The notes under the pieces are model-generated. The model saw nothing but the letters and a program-made list of their open reading frames with translations. It did not search any database and was not told the origin of the DNA. Made by a program: the position numbers and the translations under genes. Shown in pieces: positions 34,748-43,860 of a stretch of 64,000 nucleotides of DNA; position 1 is the stretch's first letter, and the number at the start of each line of letters is the position of its first letter. The DNA lies in the NCBI GenBank assembly GCA_050299855.1, contig JBNKWQ010000018.1, forward strand, positions 186,001 through 250,000, in the 5' to 3' direction. The stretch is from Hahella sp050299855. Lineage in GTDB: Bacteria > Pseudomonadota > Gammaproteobacteria > Pseudomonadales > Oleiphilaceae.

Positions 34748-36313
34748 ATGGAGTTTCGTAATCTAGGACAACTGGAAGACGCGGCCTCTACTGTGACTCA
34801 GGACGTCGCCCGGTTAGGTTTCGCACTTCTTTTTATCTTTGGCGTATTTCTCTATACCAGTTACCACACTCAAGGCTTGGAAGACGGCTATCTGCTGGTG
34901 GCTGCAGCCATCATCGGTGCCTATATGGCGATGAATATCGGTGCCAACGATGTTGCCAATAATGTCGGGCCAGCGGTTGGTTCCAAGGCGGTAACGCTGC
35001 TGGGAGCCCTGATGATAGCCGCAATCTTTGAAGGTGCAGGTGCGGTGATCGCCGGTGGCGATGTGGTTGGCACCATCAAAAAGGGCATTATTAATCCAGA
35101 CTTTATTGCTGATGCAGATACCTTTATCTGGCTAATGACGGCCGCGCTGCTTGCCGGTGCGCTCTGGCTTAACCTGGCCACCTATGTCGGTGCGCCTGTT
35201 TCTACGACCCACAGTATTGTCGGCGGTGTGCTGGGCGCCGGTATTGCCGCAGGTGGTTTCGGAGTTGCCGATTGGGGACAAATGGGTGCCATTGCCGCCA
35301 GTTGGGTGATTTCGCCACTGCTTGGTGGGATGATTGCTGCTCTCTTCCTCTACTTTATCAAACGCACGGTGCTGTATAAGGAGGATCGGATTACCGCAGC
35401 CACTCGCTATGTACCGTTGTTTATTGCCATCATGGCCTGGGCTTTTGCGACCTATTTATTGCTCAAAGGCACGAAAAAGCTCATTAGTCTGGATTTCACT
35501 ACGGCATTGGCAATTGGGGCTGTCGTGGCCGTTGTCGCCTACGCGATTCTTATGCCAACCCTGAAGCGGTCAGCGTCCCGGCTAAAAAATGATCGTAACA
35601 GTGTGAACAACCTGTTCACCGTGCCCCTCATTTTTGCGGCAGCTCTGCTGAGCTTTGCTCATGGAGCCAACGATGTGGCCAATGCCATTGGCCCGCTGGC
35701 GGCAATTAACGATGCTATTGTGAACCACGGTGTCGTTAAAAAAGCGGCTATCCCATTATGGGTGATGATGGTGGGTGCTATTGGTATTGCCATTGGTCTG
35801 TCGCTATATGGTCCCAAACTGATCCGTACAGTCGGCAATGAAATTACCGAACTTGATAAAACCCGGGCCTTCTGTATCGCCCTGGCAGCCGCTATAACCG
35901 TAATTATTGCCTCGCAACTGGGACTGCCGGTGAGCTCTACCCATATTGCCGTCGGCGCGGTGTTTGGTGTGGGGTTTTTGCGTGAATACCTGAAAGTCAG
36001 CTATGCCAGCCAGCTGCACCAGATTGTGGACGATCATGCCGGCCTCGAGAGAGAGAAGCTGCAAAAGTTCCTGAAGAACTTTGAGAAGGCTTCGGTTGAA
36101 GACATGAAGCTGATGCTGAAGCAAGCCAAGAAAAATAAGGAAGATGTTCCGCTGACCAAGAAGGAACGCAAACGTCTGAAAAGCGTCTACAAGGAAGAAT
36201 TGGTCAAAAGGGCCAGTATCAAAAAAATTATCGCAGCCTGGATTATTACCGTACCTGCATCAGCAATACTTGCATCGATACTTTTTTACACCATCAAGGG
36301 AGTCCTGGTTTAG
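34748..36313 (+). CDS. pit: Inorganic phosphate transporter, PiT family
   Basis: 521 residues, 10-12 membrane helices. The two PiT signature repeats are visible: MNIGANDVANNVGPAVGSKA near residue ~57 and FAHGANDVANAIGPLAAI near ~303, with cation- and phosphate-binding Asn/Asp. A long charged cytosolic loop is present at ~425-490. It takes up phosphate (as metal phosphate or with H+/Na+) at low affinity, complementing Pst. The ATG is preceded by GGAGGAAAT. Confidence 0.95.
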   Translation: MEFRNLGQLEDAASTVTQDVARLGFALLFIFGVFLYTSYHTQGLEDGYLLVAAAIIGAYMAMNIGANDVANNVGPAVGSKAVTLLGALMIAAIFEGAGAVIAGGDVVGTIKKGIINPDFIADADTFIWLMTAALLAGALWLNLATYVGAPVSTTHSIVGGVLGAGIAAGGFGVADWGQMGAIAASWVISPLLGGMIAALFLYFIKRTVLYKEDRITAATRYVPLFIAIMAWAFATYLLLKGTKKLISLDFTTALAIGAVVAVVAYAILMPTLKRSASRLKNDRNSVNNLFTVPLIFAAALLSFAHGANDVANAIGPLAAINDAIVNHGVVKKAAIPLWVMMVGAIGIAIGLSLYGPKLIRTVGNEITELDKTRAFCIALAAAITVIIASQLGLPVSSTHIAVGAVFGVGFLREYLKVSYASQLHQIVDDHAGLEREKLQKFLKNFEKASVEDMKLMLKQAKKNKEDVPLTKKERKRLKSVYKEELVKRASIKKIIAAWIITVPASAILASILFYTIKGVLV

Positions 36314-36436
36314 GCAATCTCTTCCCCCGGGGCTGGTCTTTCACCGGCCCCTCCCCGTATCATCTAGACAGATGCTTCTTTATGGCCTGAACTGACGATC
36401 AAGTCAGTCAGGCCCTGAGTTTTTTCGGAGGAATGG

Positions 36437-37324
36437 ATGCGACCCATCGTAATTTACCATGGCGGAGGTTGCCTGGACGGCTTCGGCAGTGCATTGGCGG
36501 CCTATTGCTATTTTCGCTACAAGAAAGGTATCGAAGCGAATTTTTTCGCCGCCCAGCATAGCGAGCCGCCGCCGGATGTCGCAGATCGGGAAGTGTATTT
36601 GCTGGATTTCTGCTATCCGCGCAGTGCATTAAAATCTCTCTGTGAGGAGGCCGGCAAAGTCACGGTGTTGGACCATCACATCAGCGCCTTTGAAGACAGT
36701 CAGGGCCTGGATAAAGACTACCCGCAACTCGAACTTATCTTTGATATGAACCGCTCCGGCGCCGTGATGACCTGGGAGTACTTTCACCGGGAGCCTGTGC
36801 CCCGATTGCTGGAATGTATTCAGGACCGGGATTTGTGGCAATGGCGGGTACCCGAATCCAGAGACGTGACAGCAGCACTGGCCTCCTATGCACAGGAATT
36901 TGAAGTCTGGTTGCCCTGGCTGGAAGAGGAAACACTGCTACAGGACCTCGCTAGAGAAGGGCGGGTCATCAATCGCTATCGTAATCTGGAGATAGCTCAA
37001 TATAAGAGACGTGCAGCCATGGGGCAGGTTGCGGGTTTTGATGTGCCCATTGTCAATTGTCCAACCAATATTATCAGTGAAGTATTGGGAGAACTGGCCC
37101 AGGATCATCCTTTCGCCGCAGGCTATCTGGATAAGCCGGATAAACGGATCTGGTCATTAAGGTCTACCGCGCAAGGTGAAAATGTGGCAGCCATCGCCAC
37201 TCTTTTTGGTGGTGGTGGACATGCCAGGGCGTCTGGATTTTCCATGCCTCTTTCAACTTCCACCCGCTGTCTGGGTGTGCCGGATGACAATACGGCTATT
37301 TCACATTCCGACCTCTTAAAATGA
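36437..37324 (+). CDS. DHH-family phosphoesterase-like protein
   Basis: 295 residues. It begins YHGGGCLDGFGSALAAY, the first DHH-type motif. VTVLDHHIS near residue ~75 is the DHH motif, and GGGGHARASGF near the end is the DHHA1 RNA/nucleotide-binding motif. It probably hydrolyses a nucleic-acid or cyclic dinucleotide phosphodiester; the substrate is unknown. The next gene (DUF488) starts 20 bases downstream, so the two are likely co-transcribed. Confidence 0.83.
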   Translation: MRPIVIYHGGGCLDGFGSALAAYCYFRYKKGIEANFFAAQHSEPPPDVADREVYLLDFCYPRSALKSLCEEAGKVTVLDHHISAFEDSQGLDKDYPQLELIFDMNRSGAVMTWEYFHREPVPRLLECIQDRDLWQWRVPESRDVTAALASYAQEFEVWLPWLEEETLLQDLAREGRVINRYRNLEIAQYKRRAAMGQVAGFDVPIVNCPTNIISEVLGELAQDHPFAAGYLDKPDKRIWSLRSTAQGENVAAIATLFGGGGHARASGFSMPLSTSTRCLGVPDDNTAISHSDLLK

Positions 37325-37343
37325 TTCCAGAGTTCGATAAGGC

Positions 37344-37937
37344 ATGACCGATAGTTTGCCTTTATTCAGCATAGGCTACGCCACAAAACCTTTAGAGCAA
37401 TATCTGGCGCAATTGCAGGAGTACCGGGTGGATGTCGTTGCCGATATTCGCTCTGTGCCATACAGCAAAGTCTTCCATGATTATCACCAGGAATCTTTGC
37501 AGCAGGCCCTGCGGGAGCAGGGAATACGCTATGTCTACCTTGGCCTGGAGCTGGGCCCACGTTCCAAGGACGCTGCTCATTATGATAAACATGGTCAGGT
37601 GCAATTTGGACGACTCCGACAGAGTGAGCTGTTTAAGAATGGCATCTCAAGATTGTTTCAGGGACGGGATAAGGGCTTTCGCATTGCCTTGAGCTGCGCG
37701 GAAAAAGATCCGGCCATCTGCCACCGTAGTTTGTTGGTGGGGTACGACCTGAATCATTGTCATAATATCGAGCTACAACACATTCTTCACGATGGATCAT
37801 TAGAATCTCAGATGGAAATGGAACTCCGCCTATTGAGCCTGACAGCCACCTTCCCCGACATGTTGATGCAGGAAGCTGAAGCCATGGAGCTGGCCTATCG
37901 CAAACAATGTCAGATCTATGCTTACCGACGCCCTTGA
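37344..37937 (+). CDS. DUF488 domain protein
   Basis: 197 residues. The family motifs FSIGYATKPLEQYLAQL, VDVVADIRSVPYSKV, YVYLGLELGPR and the Cys-containing LSCAEKDPAICHRSLLV are all present. DUF488 proteins are widely distributed and of unknown function; the conserved Cys/His loop (CAEKDPAICHR) looks like an active or metal site. It is in an apparent operon with the DHH protein. Confidence 0.88.
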   Translation: MTDSLPLFSIGYATKPLEQYLAQLQEYRVDVVADIRSVPYSKVFHDYHQESLQQALREQGIRYVYLGLELGPRSKDAAHYDKHGQVQFGRLRQSELFKNGISRLFQGRDKGFRIALSCAEKDPAICHRSLLVGYDLNHCHNIELQHILHDGSLESQMEMELRLLSLTATFPDMLMQEAEAMELAYRKQCQIYAYRRP

Positions 37938-38150
37938 AATTAGCTGTTTCAATCAACTTGCCATCTAATCATCTGGCCAACATGAGAGCCCTTGAGGTTT
38001 GGGAAGCTTGACGTTAATGTATTCCGGTGCGTGATTGACGCCACCGGCTCGCGGGAAGGGTTTAACCCTCAATCATTTTTACCTCCACATATTCTGGCAA
38101 CCCTTTAGGGCCTGCTGAGGCGAGCACAGGTCGAATACGAGGGCTGTCCT

Positions 38151-39449
38151 ATGTCACATTCGCTATTGGTAGCGCCTAAATTGTCGCTGGAATTTATTCG
38201 CAAAAGAGCCAAGCGACTGCTCAAACAAATCCAAAACCAGGATCAGGAAGCCCTGGCCTGGTTTATTCAATATTGCCCCAAGCCTTTCCGTCATTATTCT
38301 TCACAAGCGGATCATAAAGGCACTTCCGACGTTGGAAATATCAAGCTTAGTGACGTGCAATGGTCCATTGCCCACGAATACGGCATGTCCAGCTGGCCTG
38401 CGCTGGTCGGCCATGTCAACGCACTGGAGGATCACCGTCGCGCCATTGCCTCAGTAGCCCAACCCCTGGATACGCCAAACACGTTGCACTTGCGTTGCGG
38501 CAGTGATATTCGGGAAGGGTTGCAGCAGGCGGGGTTTGTCGGTGAGTTCTTCGAATTCTCTGATCCTTATTGTCAGGGGCCAGTCCCTGCGGAAAACCTT
38601 ATCGCTACACGCATCGACTTTATCAGTCGCAGCTATGGTTTACCGAAAGATGAGACCAGCGTCAGGCTGCACAGAGAATACAGTTACCTGCAAACCCTGT
38701 GGAATGACTATGAAAATGTGGTTCTCTGGTTTGAACACGACAGCTACGACCAGTTGATTCTGGCACATGTGCTAGCGCATATGCCGGAAGAAGCCGCGTC
38801 AAAATGCCGGTTAATCTGCATTGACCGGTTTCCAGCAGTAAAGCGGTTTAACGGCCTGGGAGTGCTTGATCCGGAGTCTTTGCGTCTGCTTTGGCATCGA
38901 CGTGAGCATATATCGCGTAAGGTTTTGAGTTCAGCTTCCAGAATATGGCAGGCACTCACAGCGCCTGCTCCCTCAGGATTGTCACTACTGGCGCAAGAGC
39001 CTTTAGCAGAATTGCCTCATATGCAGGGTGCGCTGATCAGACATTTGCAGGAGCTACCCAGCTTAAAAAACGGCTTGAGCCTGACACAGCTGCTGGCCCT
39101 CGAAGCGGTGCGTGAAGGTGCCCAGACCGGTGGTGACATTTTCCGCCAACTGGTGCTGGAAACTGAACCGAGAGTATTTTTGGGAGATTTGATGTTTTTT
39201 GCCGAACTAAATCTTCTGGTAAAAGCTGCGCGGCCGCCTTTAGAGGTACTGACCAGTAACCAGCAACAACCCTGGCCCAAGCGTCGGGTAACTCTGACAG
39301 AGGACGGAGAAAAGTTATTAGCAGGGGAATTGGACTGGTCTGAATGTGGTGCCGCAGAGCGCTGGGTGGGCGGTGTCCGTTTACCAGAAAACGGGCCCTG
39401 GTGGCGGTGGTCAATGACAGCCGGAAATCTCCAACTGTCATTAGCCTGA
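38151..39449 (+). CDS. DUF1835 domain protein with N-terminal helical extension
   Basis: 432 residues. Residues ~105-235 match DUF1835 (LHLRCGSDIREGLQQAGFVGEFFEFSDPYCQGPVP; VVLWFEHDSYDQL). The C-terminal third resembles the accompanying DUF3658-like/winged-helix segment (LTQLLALEAVREG ... VTLTEDGEKLL). The first ~100 residues (FIRKRAKRLLKQI ... WSIAHEYGMSSWPALVGHV) look like the N-terminal segment often found in front of ankyrin-like proteins. Function is unknown. It converges with ygiQ. Confidence 0.8.
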   Translation: MSHSLLVAPKLSLEFIRKRAKRLLKQIQNQDQEALAWFIQYCPKPFRHYSSQADHKGTSDVGNIKLSDVQWSIAHEYGMSSWPALVGHVNALEDHRRAIASVAQPLDTPNTLHLRCGSDIREGLQQAGFVGEFFEFSDPYCQGPVPAENLIATRIDFISRSYGLPKDETSVRLHREYSYLQTLWNDYENVVLWFEHDSYDQLILAHVLAHMPEEAASKCRLICIDRFPAVKRFNGLGVLDPESLRLLWHRREHISRKVLSSASRIWQALTAPAPSGLSLLAQEPLAELPHMQGALIRHLQELPSLKNGLSLTQLLALEAVREGAQTGGDIFRQLVLETEPRVFLGDLMFFAELNLLVKAARPPLEVLTSNQQQPWPKRRVTLTEDGEKLLAGELDWSECGAAERWVGGVRLPENGPWWRWSMTAGNLQLSLA

Positions 39450-39468
39450 CCGGTCTATCAAGACCAGC

Positions 39469-41670
39469 TTACCGAGATCGGTTTTTCGGGGACGCCTTCT
39501 TGCCCTGTTGCCTGGGAGGCAAACCCGTGTGCTGAGTCAGGATCTGGCCTTTGCGTGGTCCAGAGCGACGTGAGCCGGTAGCGCCTTTCGGATGTAACTT
39601 GGAACCGTATTTCTTGGCGCTAGGGTGATTCGCCGGTTGGGTAGGGGGCACCAGGTGCTTTTTCCCATAACCAATCAAATGTGACTTGCCCATTTTCTCC
39701 AATTCTTCACGCAACATTGGCCAGTTATCCGGGTCGTGATAACGCAGGAAAGCTTTGTGCAGACGACGCTGCCTTTCACCTTTGGGGATGGTCACTTTGG
39801 CCGTTTTGTAATTAACCCGATGTAAGGGATCCCGCTCGGAATGATACATTGCCGTGGCACTGGCCATGGGCGATGGATAAAACGCCTGCACCTGGTCAGC
39901 CCGGAAGCCGTTGGCCTTCAGCCAGATCGCCAGGTTCAGCATATCCTCGTCTGTAGTACCCGGATGTGCGGCAATAAAATAAGGAATCAAATACTGCTCT
40001 TTTCCCGCTTCTCTGGAGAAACGGTCGAACATTTCCTTGAACTTATCATAAGTGCCCATACCCGGCTTCATCATCTTGGAAAGCGGGCCTTCCTCAGAAT
40101 GCTCCGGGGCAATTTTCAGATAACCGCCGACGTGGTGCGTGACCAATTCCTTGACGTATTCCGGGTCTTCCACGGCCAGATCATAACGCAACCCGGAAGC
40201 GATCATAACTCGCTTAACGCCGGGTAATGAACGCGCCCGACGGTAAAGTTGAGTCGTGGCACTGTGGTCTGTTTTCAGGTTCTTACAGATGGTGGGATAA
40301 ACGCAGGATAGACGCCGGCACTTGGCATGAATTTCCTCACTTTTACAGTTCAGGTGATACATGTTGGCCGTAGGGCCACCCAGATCGGAAATAGTGCCGG
40401 TAAAGCCTGGCGCTGAGTCACGTATCTTTTCAATTTCCCGGATGACTGAATCTTCCGAGCGGCTCTGAATCCAGCGTCCTTCATGTTCGGTAATGGAGCA
40501 GAACGAACAGCCACCAAAACAGCCGCGCATGATATTGACGGAGAACTTGATCATATCAAAGGCTGGAATCTTGGCCTTGCCATATGCAGGATGCGGCACC
40601 CGCTGAAACGGCAGATCAAACACGTCATCCATTTCTTCAGTGGTCAGGGGAATCGCCGGTGGATTCATCCACAGATAGCGGTCTCCGTGGCTTTGCACCA
40701 GTGCGTGAGCGTTGGCCGGGTTCGTTTCCAAATGCAGTACACGGGAGGTATGTGCATAGAGCACTGGGTCGTTACGCACCTTTTCATAAGAAGGCAGCAG
40801 AATGAACTCAGGATCACTGCCGGGTGAAGGCAGGATATGGACAACCTGTTCTTCCACTTCCTGGGCTGGAGCCTTGGAAGCGCAAGCCGCGCCGTCTTCG
40901 TTGCCTTCCTCATTGCCGTAGACATAAGGATTCAGGATAGGGTCGACTCTGCCGGGTTTATCGATACGGGTGGAATCTTTCATCTGCCAGTTATTCGGCA
41001 AATGCGACACGATGGCCGCCGTGCCGCGAATATCCAGCATATCTTTCAAGGCTTCGCCCCGGGAAGCCCGGTGGGCGATATCGATTACGGCCCTTTCGGC
41101 ATTGCCGTAAACCAGCAAGTCCGCCTTGGAGTCAAACAACACCGAGCGGCGTACTTTGTCAGACCAATAATCGTAATGGGCAATCCGGCGCAGACTGGCT
41201 TCAATGCCGCCGATTAACACCGGCACATCACTAAAAGCTTCCTTACAACGCTGGGTATAAACCAGCACCGCTCGGTCAGGGCGCTTGCCGCCCTCGTTGT
41301 TCGGTGTATACGCGTCATCGTGGCGCAATTTACGGTCGGCCGTGTAGCGGTTGATCATGGAATCCATGTTGCCTGCGGACACTGCATAAAACAGGTTGGG
41401 TTTGCCCAGGCGCATAAAATCGTTCTTGGAAGACCAGTCCGGCTGGGCGATGATGCCCACGCGGAACCCCTGCTTTTCCCAGGTACGCCCAATCACCGCC
41501 ATACCGAAGCTGGGGTGATCAACGTAAGCATCCCCACTGATAATAATAATGTCGCAGCTATCCCAGCCCAGCTGGTCCATCTCCCCACGGGACATCGGCA
41601 AGAACTCCGCCGTGCCGAAGCATTCAGCCCAGTATTGAGGGTAGGAAAACAAGTTTTGCGCCGCGTGCAT
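39469..41670 (-). CDS. ygiQ: YgiQ-family radical SAM protein
   Basis: 733 residues, close to E. coli YgiQ (739). The N-terminal B12-binding-like region includes CDIIIISGDAYVDHPSFG. The radical SAM [4Fe-4S] site is RGCFGGCSFC near residue ~393, followed by the SAM-binding segments. The C-terminus is basic. The reaction is not established. The gene is unremarkable and marks the conserved chromosome left of the accessory scar. Confidence 0.93.
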   Translation of the reverse strand: MHAAQNLFSYPQYWAECFGTAEFLPMSRGEMDQLGWDSCDIIIISGDAYVDHPSFGMAVIGRTWEKQGFRVGIIAQPDWSSKNDFMRLGKPNLFYAVSAGNMDSMINRYTADRKLRHDDAYTPNNEGGKRPDRAVLVYTQRCKEAFSDVPVLIGGIEASLRRIAHYDYWSDKVRRSVLFDSKADLLVYGNAERAVIDIAHRASRGEALKDMLDIRGTAAIVSHLPNNWQMKDSTRIDKPGRVDPILNPYVYGNEEGNEDGAACASKAPAQEVEEQVVHILPSPGSDPEFILLPSYEKVRNDPVLYAHTSRVLHLETNPANAHALVQSHGDRYLWMNPPAIPLTTEEMDDVFDLPFQRVPHPAYGKAKIPAFDMIKFSVNIMRGCFGGCSFCSITEHEGRWIQSRSEDSVIREIEKIRDSAPGFTGTISDLGGPTANMYHLNCKSEEIHAKCRRLSCVYPTICKNLKTDHSATTQLYRRARSLPGVKRVMIASGLRYDLAVEDPEYVKELVTHHVGGYLKIAPEHSEEGPLSKMMKPGMGTYDKFKEMFDRFSREAGKEQYLIPYFIAAHPGTTDEDMLNLAIWLKANGFRADQVQAFYPSPMASATAMYHSERDPLHRVNYKTAKVTIPKGERQRRLHKAFLRYHDPDNWPMLREELEKMGKSHLIGYGKKHLVPPTQPANHPSAKKYGSKLHPKGATGSRRSGPRKGQILTQHTGLPPRQQGKKASPKNRSR

Positions 41671-42022
41671 AAGGAGGAAACCGATTGATCAAAAAATGGC
41701 CGAGTATTTTAGTCTGTTTTTAATCGATTTTCTAACAAATCATTTGCTCGATGGCCGACAAGCTCAGTGATAAGTCGGAAAATCATATATCCAATGGCCC
41801 GATTACGCCTTTGCCGCCCTTGCCAACAACGTGCGCGTATATCTCTGTAGTCGCCACATCAGCATGGCCAAGCAGTTCCTGGATGGTGATTTGGAATAAT
41901 CGACAGTAATTAAATTTCACCTGCAGTTTATTTCGGGAACCAAAACACAGGGATAATTTTTCAGACTACTGTGCTGCTGTGACTTTGATGGGATTTGCTT
42001 CGTTCTTCTGCTTAGGATAAAA
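41671..42022. other. Left side of the integron-like scar
   Basis: 352 bases between ygiQ and the first cassette gene. They include the integrase remnant (41783-41893). The remaining ~130 bases, where an attI site would lie, are AT-rich and show no core site that I can identify with confidence. Confidence 0.5.
41783..41893 (-). pseudogene. Integron-type tyrosine recombinase, C-terminal remnant
   Basis: Read on the minus strand, the last 36 codons encode ITIQELLGHADVATTEIYAH, then VVGKGGKGVIGPLDI and a stop. This covers the LLGH motif and the catalytic Tyr (IYAHV) of tyrosine recombinases. The ending GGKGV-x-x-PLD is typical of integron integrases (IntI). Everything upstream, including the first catalytic Arg, is gone. 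The remnant points away from the cassette-like genes at 42023-43594, as intI does in an intact integron. Confidence 0.8.
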
Positions 42023-42865
42023 ATGACGGAATATCAAAATCAGCTGCAGCTGAATCAACTGTTAACTGCCCAAGGAATTACAGTGCTTAAAATATGTCGT
42101 TTATGTAATGAGAAGAAAGATCTTTGTCAGTCTCATGCAATACCGGACTCAATTTTCAATGTGCTTTTCCGTCGTAATTCCGGTAAGGCTATATTGCTCA
42201 CGTCTGATGAGAGAGAGATAGAATACACTAAGGACAGCCTTGATACTGAGCAGCTTTGTGATGATTGTGAAAAATGGCTTAATCAATCATATGAGTCTTA
42301 TTCAATTAACCTCCTTCGAAATGCTTACGGTAATACTGAAAAGAAAGATGATGGGGTCCATTTTCTTGAAGTGGATGTAGATAAATTTATGAAGTTTATC
42401 TTATCTATCTTCTGGCGGGCTGCGGTATCAACGCACGAATGCTACAAGGGAGCGGTTATGGATCAGGAGCTATTTTACAAGAATGGCGCTGAGAAGCTAA
42501 GAAAATCCCTTTATGAAAACTCAGAAATTCCATCTAACTTGTTTAGTATAAAAGTTAGAAGGCTGCGTGATTCTACAGGTTGTTGGGATCTTAAATCCTT
42601 GAAAGATCTAATCGTTATTCCTTTTCCATCCCCATATGGAAAAAATAAGAAGGTATCTGTAAATTTCGCAATCGAGGGTTTCTATTTTTCTGTTGTGATG
42701 CCTGGGTTATCCGATAAAGAGCGTCGTCAAGACATAGTGCTTTATCCTAAGGGTAAGCAGTTTGTAGCAAAGTATATAGACTTCTTATCAATAAATGAGA
42801 TGAGGGAGCTTATTGCTTCTGTAGATCGCAAGGTTGAAGCGGGGCGCAGTCGTGTCAGCAGCTAA
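42023..42865 (+). CDS. Cassette-like gene 1: zinc-knuckle hypothetical protein
   Basis: 280 residues. The N-terminus has CRLCNEKKDLCQSHAIPD and CDDCEKWL, a CxxC...SH...CxxC layout that resembles a zinc finger related to HNH-type folds. No clear HNH catalytic His-Asn pattern is seen. The rest is mixed alpha/beta and unassigned. The gene is clearly more AT-rich than its chromosomal neighbours. Its stop codon lies at the edge of an attC-like site, as in mobile integron cassettes. Function is unknown. Confidence 0.72.
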   Translation: MTEYQNQLQLNQLLTAQGITVLKICRLCNEKKDLCQSHAIPDSIFNVLFRRNSGKAILLTSDEREIEYTKDSLDTEQLCDDCEKWLNQSYESYSINLLRNAYGNTEKKDDGVHFLEVDVDKFMKFILSIFWRAAVSTHECYKGAVMDQELFYKNGAEKLRKSLYENSEIPSNLFSIKVRRLRDSTGCWDLKSLKDLIVIPFPSPYGKNKKVSVNFAIEGFYFSVVMPGLSDKERRQDIVLYPKGKQFVAKYIDFLSINEMRELIASVDRKVEAGRSRVSS

Positions 42866-42940
42866 TAAGGCCAAGCACAGCGCCCGCAAAAAGCGCGGGC
42901 TGGACCTCGCTTCGCTCGGCCCGTGTTGGCCGCGTTATAA
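42862..42940 (+). other. attC-like recombination site 1
   Basis: About 79 bases folding on themselves. GGCCAA-G-CAC pairs with GTG-TTGGCC, leaving one extrahelical G, the mark of attC polarity. The outer core TAAT pairs with GTTA of GTTATAA (42934-42940). Between them GCCCGC/GCGGGC and a CGCTTCGCTCG stretch form the variable part. The left end overlaps the stop of cassette gene 1. Confidence 0.65.
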
Positions 42941-42965
42941 ATTTCTGAGGTAGAGAGTAAATATC

Positions 42966-43304
42966 GTGGTTGGAAAGCTAAATGCGTTAAGTGTTTTTAT
43001 ATCTTGGCTGGCAACACTGTCGTTTTGCGCATGGCTTGCATATGCAAAAATGTATCTTCCAGAGGATGTCAGCGTCTTTCCATTGATTTGGATTTTTGGT
43101 GTGTTCGGAGCATCAGTGCTTATTCACCTAGTTTTAGCATTCTTCGTCCGATGCCCACATTGTAGGAGGTGCTTAACTGTTCAGGGCATTAATCCTCCGC
43201 ATCCGGCGACCACCGGAGGCTGGGGCAAAGTAGTAGTACGCTGGTTTAGCGGGGAGGTCCAGTGCATTCATTGCAGTGGTACAGTGAATACACACAATTT
43301 ATAA
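42966..43304 (+). CDS. Cassette-like gene 2: membrane protein with CxxC pairs
   Basis: 112 residues. Two membrane helices (~7-28 and ~40-60) are followed by a cytosolic zinc-ribbon-like part, CPHCRRC ... CIHC. No family was recognised. The stop codon overlaps the next attC-like hairpin. The start is taken from the frame (GTG at 42966). Confidence 0.65.
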   Translation: MVGKLNALSVFISWLATLSFCAWLAYAKMYLPEDVSVFPLIWIFGVFGASVLIHLVLAFFVRCPHCRRCLTVQGINPPHPATTGGWGKVVVRWFSGEVQCIHCSGTVNTHNL

Positions 43305-43336
43305 CAATCGCAAGCAGAATGCTGCGGGCGTTATGC
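43301..43336 (+). other. Short attC-like hairpin 2
   Basis: ATAAC/GTTAT outer stem, a three-base symmetric bubble, CGC/GCG and AGCA/TGCT inner stem with one bulged A and a GAA loop; the right core is GTTATGC (43330-43336). The architecture is that of attC, but at ~36 bases it is shorter than the usual minimum (~55), so it may be a decayed or minimal site. Confidence 0.45.
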
Positions 43337-43354
43337 ACTAAAAATGGAAATATT

Positions 43355-43594
43355 ATGAGCAGCTGGGTTCAATGCATTTGCGGAGAGAAGCTAAACAAGA
43401 ATTTGTTCTCTGGCAATCAGTGGTCAATTCTAGTGCCCGAAGACTTCCTAGATAAAGATCCTCTCGCTGAATCTGATATAAACACTATTATTGTGAAATC
43501 TAAAATAGTAAAAAACTGCCCATCTTGTGATTGTCTAATCGTCATAGATGACCAGAGCAATAGAGTGAAATATTTTAAAGAGCAAACTGAGTAA
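43355..43594 (+). CDS. Cassette-like gene 3: small zinc-ribbon protein
   Basis: 79 residues, CxC (CICGEKL) near the N-terminus and CPSCDC near residue ~55, consistent with one metal-binding ribbon. No family was recognised. The ATG at 43355 was chosen because the longer frame crosses the attC-like hairpin. AT-rich like its cassette neighbours. Confidence 0.6.
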   Translation: MSSWVQCICGEKLNKNLFSGNQWSILVPEDFLDKDPLAESDINTIIVKSKIVKNCPSCDCLIVIDDQSNRVKYFKEQTE

Positions 43595-43860
43595 ATGCAT
43601 AATAAATAAGAATAGGCCGCGCGAAGCCGTGGCTTTATCCAGTTGTTGAACGAGCCCGAAGTCCACTCAGTAGCTTATTTATGGGGATATTGTTGCCGGT
43701 ATTGGCGAAGGCCTTGAGGTTGGTAACCCCGTACTTTTTTCAAGTCGAGCGTTAGCCTTGAACGCAAGAAATCCTTCCGCGCTTTGGGTTCGCCAGACGG
43801 TTGATGGAACCTGTTTATTCCCTCCCTGTTTGAGTGACTTTTATCCTGTACCGTTTTCCT
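43595..43860. other. Decayed sequence between cassette 3 and the IS91 remnant
   Basis: No gene was seen. GCCGCG/CGTGGC near 43618-43635 and a GTTGAAC core at 43645-43651 may be traces of a third attC site, but the left core is not recognisable. Confidence 0.35.

Noticed and set aside
43618..43651. Possible third attC site after cassette 3
   Set aside because: The GTTGAAC core is good but no matching left core or paired arm was found.
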